Shown in pieces: positions 57,013-64,000 of a stretch of 64,000 nucleotides of DNA; position 1 is the stretch's first letter; each line of letters opens with the position of its first letter. The notes beneath the pieces are model-generated. The model ran no database searches. It was not told where the DNA came from and saw only the letters and a list, made by a program, of their open reading frames with translations. Position numbers and translations under genes: made by a program. Where the stretch lies: contig NZ_JAUYOJ010000036.1 of NCBI RefSeq assembly GCF_030697925.1, forward strand, positions 1 to 64,000. Reading direction: 5' to 3'. The DNA is from Phenylobacterium sp. (GTDB lineage Bacteria; Pseudomonadota; Alphaproteobacteria; Caulobacterales; Caulobacteraceae).

Positions 57013-57291
57013 CTAGTTTTCCTCCCGGCGGACGGTGCGTGTCAGGCGCACGCCTTGTTCGTAGGCCTGGGGCAAATAGACCACGACCTCGACGCAGATG
57101 TCGCCGCCCGCCTCGTCGACCCACAGGTAATTGCGCTCGAAACAGACGTCGCGGCCGGCCGGGGTGTAACCCTCATAGGTGTCGCCCCAGGGGGTGCAGG
57201 CGGCCATGTCACGGCGCGGAAGCGAGCAGGCGCGTTCCAGCTCCTCCTGCGCGGCTTCAGTGAGATCGGACTCGAGATCGGCTTGCGCCAT
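57013..57291 (-). CDS. Small conserved protein in the homogentisate operon
   Basis: The 92-residue protein (QADLESDLTEAAQEELERACSL ... EGYTPAGRDVCFERNYLWVDEAGGDICVEVVVYLPQAYEQGVRLTR) is acidic, with several cysteines and no signal peptide. It lies 14 bases after hmgA and 1 base before the FAH-family gene, so it is surely co-transcribed. No family recognised; a role linked to the pathway is inferred from position. Confidence 0.75.
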   Translation of the reverse strand: MAQADLESDLTEAAQEELERACSLPRRDMAACTPWGDTYEGYTPAGRDVCFERNYLWVDEAGGDICVEVVVYLPQAYEQGVRLTRTVRREEN

Positions 57292-57305
57292 CGGCTAGCT
57301 TGCCT

Positions 57306-58439
57306 TCAAGCCGGCGTCCGCCAGCTATTGACGTAGTCCGGGTTCTCCACCGTAGAGGCCGCCTCGCCCACGTCCAGGGGATCGCGGGTGTCGATCATTA
57401 CGGCGTATTCGTCGGTGGCGGCCTTGGGCTGGCTCAGCATGTTCTTCAGGGCCTTGGGGTGCGGCCCATGGGTGAAGCCGGAGGGATGGAAGGTCATCAT
57501 CCCGGCCTCGATGTGGTCGCGGCTGAAGAAGTCGCCGGCGTGGTAGAACAGCACCTCGTCGAAGTCGTCGTTGTTGTGGAAGAACGGCACCTTCAGCGCG
57601 CCCGGATCGGTCTCGAAGGGCCTGGGCGCGAAGGTGCAGACCACGAACCGGTCGGACACGAAGGTGGTGTGGACGCTGGGCGGCAGGTGGTAGCGGTGGC
57701 TCACCACCGGCCGGATGTGGCGCACGTTCAGCCGCACCGGCGCCAGCTCCCCGTGCCAGCCCACCGCGTCCAGCGGATTGTATGGATAGGTCACGGTGGA
57801 GACCTCGCCGCGCTTCTTCACCGCCACCGTGGTCTTGCCGTCCTGGGCCTGGTGGGCCTTGAAGGCTTCGTTGAGCTCCGGCGTGTCCAGCATGGCCGGA
57901 TCGAACAGGGCATGGCCACCCAGCAAGCCCTTGTCGGGCAAGGTGAAGTGGCTGTTGGTCGCCTGGATCATCAAGACCGCGGTCGGCTCGGCAGGCGCCA
58001 GCCGCCACATGGTGCCGCGCGGGAGGTAGAGATAGTCCCCGGCCTCATAGGCGATGTGGCCGTAGTCGCAGAAAAGGTCGCCCTGCCCCTGGTGGACGAA
58101 CAGCAGCTGGTCGCCGTCGGCGTTGCGGGCCAAGCCCGGCATGGCCTCGGCCAGCTTCCAGAAACGCATCTCGGTGGCGGCGTTCTTCAGGATCACCGGG
58201 GCGTTCCAGGGCGAACCCTGGGCCTCGTTCAGCCGGGCCAGGTCGAAGGCGCGGGGCCGCAGCGGGCCCTCGAAATTGCTCCAGCCGGTGGGTGGGCGCG
58301 GGTGATGGATGAAGGCGGCCGGGCCGAAGAACCCCTCCTTGGAGATCTCCCGCTCATAGGTGCCGGCGGGCATGTCGGCGTGGGCCTGGCGCGAATGGGC
58401 GCCTTGGGCGGCGCGGACCGGGATCCAGTTGCGGGCCAT
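57306..58439 (-). CDS. hmgA: Homogentisate 1,2-dioxygenase
   Basis: The 377-residue cupin-fold iron dioxygenase includes LLFVHQGQGDLFCDYGHIAYEAGDYLYLPRGTMWRL, PPSVHTTFVSDRFVVCTFAPRPFETDPGALKVPFFHNNDDFDEVLFYHAGDF, and MMTFHPSGFTHGPHPKAL, which supply the His/Glu iron ligands. It opens the ring of homogentisate to maleylacetoacetate. The chain is shorter than the about 430 residues of the Pseudomonas enzyme; this short form is common in alphaproteobacteria. Third in the hppD operon. Confidence 0.92.
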   Translation of the reverse strand: MARNWIPVRAAQGAHSRQAHADMPAGTYEREISKEGFFGPAAFIHHPRPPTGWSNFEGPLRPRAFDLARLNEAQGSPWNAPVILKNAATEMRFWKLAEAMPGLARNADGDQLLFVHQGQGDLFCDYGHIAYEAGDYLYLPRGTMWRLAPAEPTAVLMIQATNSHFTLPDKGLLGGHALFDPAMLDTPELNEAFKAHQAQDGKTTVAVKKRGEVSTVTYPYNPLDAVGWHGELAPVRLNVRHIRPVVSHRYHLPPSVHTTFVSDRFVVCTFAPRPFETDPGALKVPFFHNNDDFDEVLFYHAGDFFSRDHIEAGMMTFHPSGFTHGPHPKALKNMLSQPKAATDEYAVMIDTRDPLDVGEAASTVENPDYVNSWRTPA

Positions 58440-58440
58440 T

Positions 58441-59424
58441 TCAGGGTTCGTCCTTGTAGATGCCCACCACGAGCGGCCGGTTTGCGGCCAGGCTCGCGCG
58501 GTACATGCCCGAGGTGTTGTAGCTCCAGGCGACCTGGCCGTCAGGCGCCACGGCGATGATCCCCCCGTCGCCGCCCAGCGCCGTGAGCTTGTCCTGGATC
58601 ACGATGTCGGCCGCGGCCTGGAGGCTGAGGCCCTTGTGCTCGACCAGGGCGGCGATCTCGTGGGCGACGCCCAGGCGAATGAAATACTCGCCGGTCCCGG
58701 TGGCCGACACCGCGCAGGCGGCGTTCGACGCATAGGTCCCTGCCCCGATCACCGGCGAGTCGCCCACCCGGCCCCACTGCTTGCCGGTGGTGCCGCCAGT
58801 CGAGGTCCCCGCCGCCACATTGCCCGAGATGTCGAGGGCGACCACACCCACCGTGCCGTACTTGCCCTCGTCGTGGGCCAAGGCATGGACCGGATCGGGC
58901 CTGTGATCGCCGGCCGGCCGGGGCGGGACCGGCAGGTCGTGGGCCTTGGCGAAGTTCTCGAGGCTGCGCCAGCGGCGCTCGGTGAAGAAGTAGGAGGGAT
59001 CGGCCTGCTCCACGCCATTGGCCTTGGAGAAGGCGTCGGCCCCGGCCCCGACCAGCAGGACGTGGGAGGACCGTTCCATGACCGCGCGGGCCAGCGAGAT
59101 CGGATGGCGCGTGCGGGTGACACCTGCCACCGCCCCGGCCGCCAAGGTCGCGCCGTCCATGATCGAGGCGTCCAGCTCGTTGGCCCCGCGGGCGGTGAAC
59201 ACCGCGCCGCGCCCTGCGTTGAACAGCGGGTCGTCCTCCAGCAGGTGGATGGCCGCCTCGATGGCGTCGAGCGCCGAGCCGCCGGCCCGCAGGACCACGC
59301 CACCGGCCTCGGCGACCCGCCCAAGGGCGGCGCGATAGGCGGCCTCCTGCTCAGGCCTCAGATGCCGGCGCTCGATCGTCCCCGCGCCGCCGTGGACGGC
59401 GATGGCCCAGTGCGACGTCGACAA
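58441..59424 (-). CDS. Isoaspartyl peptidase/L-asparaginase (Ntn hydrolase)
   Basis: The 327-residue protein starts WAIAVHGGAGTI, typical of plant-type asparaginases. The precursor self-cleaves before T191 in KYGTVGVVALDISGNVAAGTSTGGTTGKQWGRVGDSPVIGAGTYASN, releasing the N-terminal nucleophile threonine. It removes beta-aspartyl residues from dipeptides or hydrolyses asparagine. Its place between hppD and hmgA, with gaps of 3 and 1 bases, is unexpected for tyrosine breakdown, but the operon structure is unambiguous. Confidence 0.93.
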   Translation of the reverse strand: MSTSHWAIAVHGGAGTIERRHLRPEQEAAYRAALGRVAEAGGVVLRAGGSALDAIEAAIHLLEDDPLFNAGRGAVFTARGANELDASIMDGATLAAGAVAGVTRTRHPISLARAVMERSSHVLLVGAGADAFSKANGVEQADPSYFFTERRWRSLENFAKAHDLPVPPRPAGDHRPDPVHALAHDEGKYGTVGVVALDISGNVAAGTSTGGTTGKQWGRVGDSPVIGAGTYASNAACAVSATGTGEYFIRLGVAHEIAALVEHKGLSLQAAADIVIQDKLTALGGDGGIIAVAPDGQVAWSYNTSGMYRASLAANRPLVVGIYKDEP

Positions 59425-59427
59425 GCC

Positions 59428-60537
59428 TCAGCCCTCCTTGGCGGGCAGGACCCCACGACGGATCTGGTCCAGCTCGATGGACTCGAACAGGGCCTTGAAG
59501 TTGCCCTCGCCGAAGCCCTCGTTGCCCTTGCGCTGGATCACCTCGAAGAAGATCGGGCCGATCATGTTCTCGGTGAAGATCTGCAGCAGGATGCCCTGGC
59601 CCTCGGTGGGGGCGCCGTCCAGCAGGATCTTGTCGGCCCGCAGGCGGTTGACGTTCTCGCCGTGGCCCGGAACCCGGGCGTCGATGCCGTCGAAATAGGT
59701 GTCGATGGTGTCCTGGAACTTCACGCCCCGGTCTCGCATGGTCTCGACGGTCTCGAAGATGTCGTCCGTCCCGAGCGCCACGTGCTGGATGCCTTCGCCG
59801 CCGTAGTCCTTGAGGAACTCCTCGATCTGCGAGTGGTCGTCCTGGCTCTCGTTCAGCGGGATGCGGATCTTGCCGCAGGGGCTGGTCATGGCCTTGGAGA
59901 ACAGGCCGGTCTGCGAACCCTCGATGTCGAAATAGCGGATCTCGCGGAAATTGAAGATCCGCTCGTAGAACTCCGCCCACTTGGCCATGCCGCCGCGCAC
60001 TACGTTGTGGGTCAGGTGGTCGAGATAGGTCAGGCCGACGCTGTTCTTCGCCATCTGCTCCGTCGCGCCCTCGATGGGCAGGAAGTCGACGTCGTAGATC
60101 TCCTGGGCCCCGTAGCGGTCGACCAGATAGAGGTTCGAGCCGCCGATCCCCTCAATGGCCGGGATATTCAGCTCCATGGGGCCGACCGGGCCTTGCACCG
60201 CCTTGGCGCCGCGCTCGACGGCGAGCTTCAGCGCCTTGGCGGCGTCCTTGACGCGGAAGGCCATGGCGTTAGCCGAGGGGCCGTGGACCGCGCGGAAGGC
60301 CGCGGCCTGGCCAGCCGGCTCCATGTTGAGGATGAAGTTGATGTCGCCCTGGCGGAAGCGCAGCACGTTCTTCGAGCGGTGCTTCGACACTGCCGTGAAG
60401 CCCATCATCTCGAACAGGCCCTTCAGCCGTTCGGGCTCGGGGGAGGTGAACTCCACGAACTCGAAGCCGTCGGTGCCGAGCGGGTTCTCGAACAGGTCGC
60501 CGGACTTTGCGGTCTCGGACTTCACTTGGGTCGTCAT
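59428..60537 (-). CDS. hppD: 4-hydroxyphenylpyruvate dioxygenase
   Basis: A 369-residue enzyme with two vicinal-oxygen-chelate domains. The metal ligands lie in LTYLDHLTHNVVRGGMAKWAEFYE, YGGEGIQHVALGTDDIFE and NMIGPIFFEVIQRKGNEGFGEGNFKALFESIE (two His and one Glu). It converts 4-hydroxyphenylpyruvate to homogentisate. It is the first gene of a six-gene operon; a MarR-operator-like palindrome precedes it. The product is used by hmgA two genes downstream. Confidence 0.96.
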   Translation of the reverse strand: MTTQVKSETAKSGDLFENPLGTDGFEFVEFTSPEPERLKGLFEMMGFTAVSKHRSKNVLRFRQGDINFILNMEPAGQAAAFRAVHGPSANAMAFRVKDAAKALKLAVERGAKAVQGPVGPMELNIPAIEGIGGSNLYLVDRYGAQEIYDVDFLPIEGATEQMAKNSVGLTYLDHLTHNVVRGGMAKWAEFYERIFNFREIRYFDIEGSQTGLFSKAMTSPCGKIRIPLNESQDDHSQIEEFLKDYGGEGIQHVALGTDDIFETVETMRDRGVKFQDTIDTYFDGIDARVPGHGENVNRLRADKILLDGAPTEGQGILLQIFTENMIGPIFFEVIQRKGNEGFGEGNFKALFESIELDQIRRGVLPAKEG

Positions 60538-60558
60538 GGCGGCGGCTCTCCCGAGATA

Positions 60559-60576
60559 TAGTATCAGATGAAACTA
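60559..60576. promoter_or_regulatory. Palindrome upstream of the hppD operon, likely MarR operator
   Basis: TAGTATCA-GA-TGAAACTA: the two 8-base arms match at 7 of 8 positions as an inverted repeat. It is 22 bases upstream of hppD in the divergent gap with the YqaA-like gene. MarR proteins bind such dyads, and the operon ends with a MarR gene. Confidence 0.55.
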
Positions 60577-60651
60577 AGTGCCTGAAGCCGAGGTGGGAGA
60601 CAAGCCCCTCCTCGACTGGTAGCAAACGTTTGAACGCCCCTTCGGATCGAC

Positions 60652-61227
60652 ATGCTTCGCAAAACCTACGACTGGGTCATGGGCCTGGCCGCCTCGCGCC
60701 ACGCCCCGGCCAGCCTGGCGGCCGTTTCGTTCGCCGAGAGCTCGTTCTTCCCCATCCCGCCCGACGTGATGCTGGCGCCCATGGTGCTGGCCAGGCCCGA
60801 TCGCGCCTATGTCTACGCCACGATCTGCACCGTGGCCTCGGTGCTGGGCGGCATGCTGGGCTACACGATCGGCCATTTCCTGGGTCCGGTCGGCGAGTGG
60901 CTGCTGATGGTCACCGGCAATGCCGGCGGACAGGCGGCCTTCGAGGCCTGGTTCGCGGAGTGGGGCCTGTGGGTGATCCTCATCAAGGGCCTGACCCCGA
61001 TCCCCTATAAGCTGGTGACGATCTCCGCCGGCCTGGCCGAATTCTCGTTCTTCACCTTCGTCTGGGCCTCCGTCGTGACCCGGGGCGCGCGGTTCTTCCT
61101 GGCCGCCACCCTGATCAAGTATTTCGGACCCGCGGTGCGCGAGGAGGTGGAGAAGCGCCTGACCCTCTACACCGTGCTCGGCCTGGTCGTGCTGGTGGGC
61201 GGCTTCATCGCGCTCAAGCTCCTCTAG
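60652..61227 (+). CDS. YqaA/DedA-related inner-membrane protein
   Basis: The 191-residue protein has several membrane helices and the pattern FAESSFFPIPPDVMLAPMVLARPDRAYVYATICTVASVLGGMLGYTIGHFLG, then ILIKGLTPIPYKLVTISAGLA, seen in YqaA-family members of the DedA superfamily. Members help move lipids or keep the membrane potential; the exact task is unknown. It is divergent from hppD and heads a plus-strand gene chain. Confidence 0.88.
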   Translation: MLRKTYDWVMGLAASRHAPASLAAVSFAESSFFPIPPDVMLAPMVLARPDRAYVYATICTVASVLGGMLGYTIGHFLGPVGEWLLMVTGNAGGQAAFEAWFAEWGLWVILIKGLTPIPYKLVTISAGLAEFSFFTFVWASVVTRGARFFLAATLIKYFGPAVREEVEKRLTLYTVLGLVVLVGGFIALKLL

Positions 61228-61261
61228 AGCCCGGCGGCGTTTTAGGATCATATCGGCGGCG

Positions 61262-61777
61262 ATGAGCGGTCTCATAACCCCCTTCCTCGAGCGCTGGCGC
61301 CTGACGGCGTTCGTCTCGTCGCTGTTGATGCTGGCCATCGCCCACGCCTTCGAGACCTTCGGCGGCCTCGCCCCCTGCACCCTCTGCCTGCGCGCCCGCG
61401 AGGTCTATTGGGTCGCCGCGGCCGTGGCGCTGGCGGGCATGCTGGTGGTCCGGACGGCGAATGGCGCGCGCTTCAAAGTCGTTTTCGACGCCCTGCTGGC
61501 CCTGATCTTCGCCGCCAGCGTGGGGCTGGCGGTCTATCACGCCGGGGCGGAGTGGAAGTTCTGGCCGGGCCCGACCGCCTGCGCCAGCACCGGCGCCTCG
61601 GTCAGCGCCGGCGACATGGCCGCCCTGCTGAACGGCGCCAAGCTCAAGCCGCCGGCCTGCGACGAGGCGGCTTGGGTGTTCCTCGGCCTGTCCATGGCCG
61701 GATGGAACGCCCTGGTCTCGCTGAAGCTGACCATCTTCAGCCTGCTGGCCGTTCGCCACGAACGGGCCCGGCGATGA
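61262..61777 (+). CDS. DsbB-like disulfide bond formation protein
   Basis: The 171-residue membrane protein has four helices and the active pair C-T-L-C in GLAPCTLCLRAREVYW. A second periplasmic pair is split between GPTACAST and KPPACDEA, as in DsbB. It would reoxidise a DsbA-type protein and pass electrons to ubiquinone. The coq7 ubiquinone gene follows immediately with a 4-base overlap. Confidence 0.9.
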   Translation: MSGLITPFLERWRLTAFVSSLLMLAIAHAFETFGGLAPCTLCLRAREVYWVAAAVALAGMLVVRTANGARFKVVFDALLALIFAASVGLAVYHAGAEWKFWPGPTACASTGASVSAGDMAALLNGAKLKPPACDEAAWVFLGLSMAGWNALVSLKLTIFSLLAVRHERARR

Positions 61778-62337
61778 ACGCCAAGCCGATCCCGCCGCGC
61801 CCTGGCGCCGGCGCCATGAGCTCCCGGCTGGCCGAAATCCTGCGGGTCGATCATGCCGGCGAGCTGGGGGCGGTGCATATCTATCGCGGCCAGCGCGCGG
61901 TGCTCTCCCAGGCGACAGGCCACGAGCGGATCGCCGGCCAGCTGGAGGAGATGGAGGGCCACGAGGCCGTCCACCTGGCGCGGTTCGACAAGCTGCTGAC
62001 CGAGCGCGGCGTGCGGCCCACGGTCATGACGCCGCTCTGGCGGGTGGCGGGCTTCGCGCTGGGCGCCGGCACGGCGCTGCTGGGCGACAAGGCCGCCCAC
62101 GCCTGCACCGAGGCCGTGGAGACCGTGATCGAGGAGCACTATGCCGGCCAGATCGCCGAGCTGGAGCGCCGCGAGCCGGAGCTGGCCGCCGAGCTTTCCA
62201 AGTTCCGCGACGAGGAGCTGGCCCATCGCGACCAGGCCCTGGCGGAGGGCGCTAAGGAGGCGCCAGGCTACGCCGTACTGTCGGCGGTGATCCGCGCCGG
62301 CTGCCGGGCAGCTATCAAGATCAGCGAGAAGCTATGA
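61774..62337 (+). CDS. coq7: Demethoxyubiquinone hydroxylase Coq7
   Basis: The 187-residue di-iron protein has ligands in EILRVDHAGELGAVHIYRGQ, EMEGHEAVHLARFD, TVIEEHYAGQIAEL and FRDEELAHRDQAL, the carboxylate-bridged pattern of Coq7. It hydroxylates demethoxyubiquinone in ubiquinone synthesis at the inner membrane. ATG 61774 overlaps the DsbB stop, and its own stop overlaps the next start, so this chain is translationally coupled. Confidence 0.94.
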   Translation: MNAKPIPPRPGAGAMSSRLAEILRVDHAGELGAVHIYRGQRAVLSQATGHERIAGQLEEMEGHEAVHLARFDKLLTERGVRPTVMTPLWRVAGFALGAGTALLGDKAAHACTEAVETVIEEHYAGQIAELERREPELAAELSKFRDEELAHRDQALAEGAKEAPGYAVLSAVIRAGCRAAIKISEKL

Positions 62338-62969
62338 CCGAGGCCGAGATCATCGCCCTGCGCCGCGGCTCGGAGACGCCGGTCCGGGCGAGGGCCGCCG
62401 ATCTCCAGGGCGTGGCGGAGGACCTCTCCGCGGCCTTCGCCACCGACCCGATGTTCGACTGGTTCATGCGCGACGACGCAAAGCGCGACGCCGCGCGCCT
62501 GCGGCTGTTCAAGCGGCTGGTCGGCATGGCGCTCGCCGACGGCGAGGTGCTGCAGCCGGCCAGCGGCGGGGCGGCCTCGATCTGGCTGCCATCGGAAAGC
62601 CTGGGCCCCTCGTCGCTGCTTGAGGAGCTGCGGGTCATGCCGACGGTCCTCGCCGCCACCGGGTTCTCGCGGCTGTCGCGGATGTCGGCCATGCGCGCGG
62701 CCATGGACAAGCACCATCCCATGGAGCGGCCGCACGTCTATCTGTGGTTCGTGGGCGTTCGGCCCGAAGCCCAGGGCCTTGGCGTCGGAAGCCGCCTGAT
62801 CGCCGCCGGCCTGGAGCGCGTCGACGCGTTGGGTCTGCCGGCCTATCTGGAGAGCTCCAGCCCCGCCAATGTGCCGCTGTACCGCCGCCACGGCTTCGAG
62901 GTGACCCGGGAGATCCAGCCCCGGCCGGACTCGCCGATCATGTGGGCCATGTGGCGCGAGCCGCGTTGA
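62334..62969 (+). CDS. GNAT-family N-acetyltransferase
   Basis: The 211-residue protein has the acetyl-CoA-binding signature in VGVRPEAQGLGVGSRLIAAGLERVDALG and the C-terminal SSSPANVPLYRRHGFEVTREI. ATG 62334 overlaps coq7 by 4 bases. The substrate, amine or peptide, cannot be read from sequence. Confidence 0.9.
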   Translation: MTEAEIIALRRGSETPVRARAADLQGVAEDLSAAFATDPMFDWFMRDDAKRDAARLRLFKRLVGMALADGEVLQPASGGAASIWLPSESLGPSSLLEELRVMPTVLAATGFSRLSRMSAMRAAMDKHHPMERPHVYLWFVGVRPEAQGLGVGSRLIAAGLERVDALGLPAYLESSSPANVPLYRRHGFEVTREIQPRPDSPIMWAMWREPR

Positions 62970-63232
62970 TCCTGCTCTACCTCGCCGCGGTCAACCTCGC
63001 GGCCTTCGCGGCCATGGGCTGGGACAAGGCGCGCGCCGAGCGCGGCGAACGGCGCATCCCCGAACGCATTCTGCTGATGCTGGCCGCCATCGGCGGAAGC
63101 CTCGGCGCCGTCGCCGCCCAGCAGGCCTTCCGCCATAAGACCCGCAAGCAACCGTTCGGGGCGATCCTGCTCGTCATTCTGGCGGCACAGGTCCTGGCCG
63201 GGGCGGCGTGGCTGGTTCTGGCGCCTGCCTAG
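62951..63232 (+). CDS. DUF1294 membrane protein
   Basis: A 93-residue protein. Two hydrophobic helices flank the DUF1294 signature MGWDKARAERGERRIPERILLMLAAIGGSLGAVAAQQAFRHKTRKQPF. The likely start is GTG 62951 inside the end of the GNAT gene (19-base overlap); TTG 62967 is a shorter alternative. Function unknown. Confidence 0.82.
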   Translation: MARAALILLYLAAVNLAAFAAMGWDKARAERGERRIPERILLMLAAIGGSLGAVAAQQAFRHKTRKQPFGAILLVILAAQVLAGAAWLVLAPA

Positions 63233-63789
63233 GCCTCGAGCTCGATGTCCCAGTAGAGATAGTCGAGCCAGCTCTGGTGCAGATGGTGCGGCGGGAACTT
63301 ACGGCCACGGTCCTGCAGTTCGTGGGCGGTGGGCCGCCGGGGTTTGTGGAAAGGATGCATGTGGGCTTCGTGCGGCGTGCGCCCGCCCTTGTGCAGGTTG
63401 CAGCGGGCGCAGGCGGTGACGATGTTCTCCCAGGTCGTCCGCCCGCCGCGCGAGCGCGGCACCACATGGTCGAAGGTCAGGTCCTCGCCCACCCGGCAGT
63501 ACTGGCAGGTGAAAGCGTCGCGCAGGAACAGGTTGAAGCGGGTGAAGGCCGGAGGCCGGTCCTGCGGCACATAGTGCTTCAGCGAGACGACGCTGGGCAG
63601 GCGCATGGCGAAGGACGGGGAATGGACCTCGTGGTCGTAGGTCGAGACCACGTCGACCCGGTCGAGGAACACCGCCTTGATCACCTCCTGCCAGGGCCAG
63701 AGGGACAGCGGATAGTAGCTGAGGGGCCGGAAGTCGGCGTTCAGCACGAGACAGGGCCAGCCGGACGGCGGGTGGCTAAGCACCTGCAT
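63229..63789 (-). CDS. HNH endonuclease family protein
   Basis: The 186-residue protein has a zinc-binding HNH domain: FTCQYCRVGEDLTFDHVVPRSRGGRTTWENIVTACARCNLHKGG, with four cysteines and the DHV histidine. It is followed by a conserved C-terminal part (LQDRGRKFPPHHLHQSWLDYLYWDIELEA). Its N-terminus (VLNADFRPLSYYPLSLWPWQEVIKAVFLDRV) is conserved in proteins of this type across many bacteria, where it is core rather than mobile. Its DNA target and role are unknown. It overlaps the DUF1294 gene by 4 bases tail to tail. Confidence 0.92.
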   Translation of the reverse strand: MQVLSHPPSGWPCLVLNADFRPLSYYPLSLWPWQEVIKAVFLDRVDVVSTYDHEVHSPSFAMRLPSVVSLKHYVPQDRPPAFTRFNLFLRDAFTCQYCRVGEDLTFDHVVPRSRGGRTTWENIVTACARCNLHKGGRTPHEAHMHPFHKPRRPTAHELQDRGRKFPPHHLHQSWLDYLYWDIELEA

Positions 63790-64000
63790 GGCTGGACCTC
63801 CGTCGGCGCGGACCCGCGCCTATGGCGTACGCGTAGAGACTGAAGACAGGCCCCCTTTCGCGATCTGGTCGTCCTCGAATCTCCGGACGGCGATTCTCAT
63901 GACCAACGAACTATAAGGCAGTTTTCAAGACAGCTCCATGACCTGGAGCGCATCACCCCGTCTCACGGTTCGGGAGGATCAGACCGTGGACGGGGCGGGA

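Noticed and set aside
63986-64000. Possible gene start (GTG after GGGAGGATC) at the right edge
   Set aside because: Only five codons are visible, so coding cannot be judged.

Overview
The window is a GC-rich alphaproteobacterial chromosome segment. Gene content and order suggest Caulobacteraceae, most likely a Phenylobacterium or Caulobacter relative. Points in favour are a fused indolepyruvate:ferredoxin oxidoreductase beside an Lrp regulator, ThiC behind a TPP riboswitch, the HPPD/homogentisate operon, GC-rich dense genes with alternative start codons, and GGGGGAGGGGGACCGC-type intergenic repeats. The genus call is inference. Most long frames opposite real genes are mirror frames caused by high GC and were left out.

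Left core region (about 1-30.7 kb): an FAD oxidoreductase, a serine hydrolase facing a TetR regulator, a TPR protein, the 1140-residue indolepyruvate oxidoreductase divergent from Lrp, pirin, a GST, pgsA, uvrC and an acyl-CoA synthetase. Next come an envelope protein with a long leader, a hybrid histidine kinase, a pentapeptide-repeat protein, thiC with its riboswitch, an Asp/Glu racemase preceded by a deletion remnant of D-cysteine desulfhydrase, a zinc peptidase, an EamA exporter, and small metabolic and regulatory genes (AraC, cytochrome P460, dienelactone hydrolase, YCII).

Island (30,777-50,377): a 19.6-kb element sits inside a tRNA-Leu(CAA) gene. A 21-bp core is repeated at both ends. 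The left copy carries the tRNA 5' half and the right copy the 3' half, so the host tRNA is split. Near the left end the element carries a tyrosine integrase and a complete replacement tRNA-Leu(CAA) with altered anticodon-stem bases. Cargo includes an AbiEi/AbiEii toxin-antitoxin pair. Divergent from it is a 1353-residue protein with an XRE domain, a nuclease-like domain and a degenerate NTPase-like region, with a perfect inverted repeat at its start. Further along are a DUF1993 fragment fused back-to-back to a TraA relaxase fragment, an ECF sigma/anti-sigma/redoxin-2OG-oxygenase operon, and a CorC/HlyC transporter. A second right-end attachment module (46,588-46,669) joins a broken SulP transporter gene, followed by a decayed CBS fragment and a beta-helix/RTX exoprotein. 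The island therefore looks composite.

Right core region (50.5-64 kb): an acyl-CoA dehydrogenase, feoAB behind a Fur-box-like site, a small conserved protein, an alpha/beta hydrolase, and a compact minus-strand tyrosine-catabolism operon (hppD, isoaspartyl peptidase, hmgA, small protein, fumarylacetoacetase family, MarR) with an operator-like palindrome in front. A plus-strand chain follows (YqaA-like, DsbB-like, coq7, GNAT, DUF1294) facing an HNH protein. Positions 63,790-64,000 hold no gene I can support.

All calls rest on reading the sequence and family knowledge; no database search was run.
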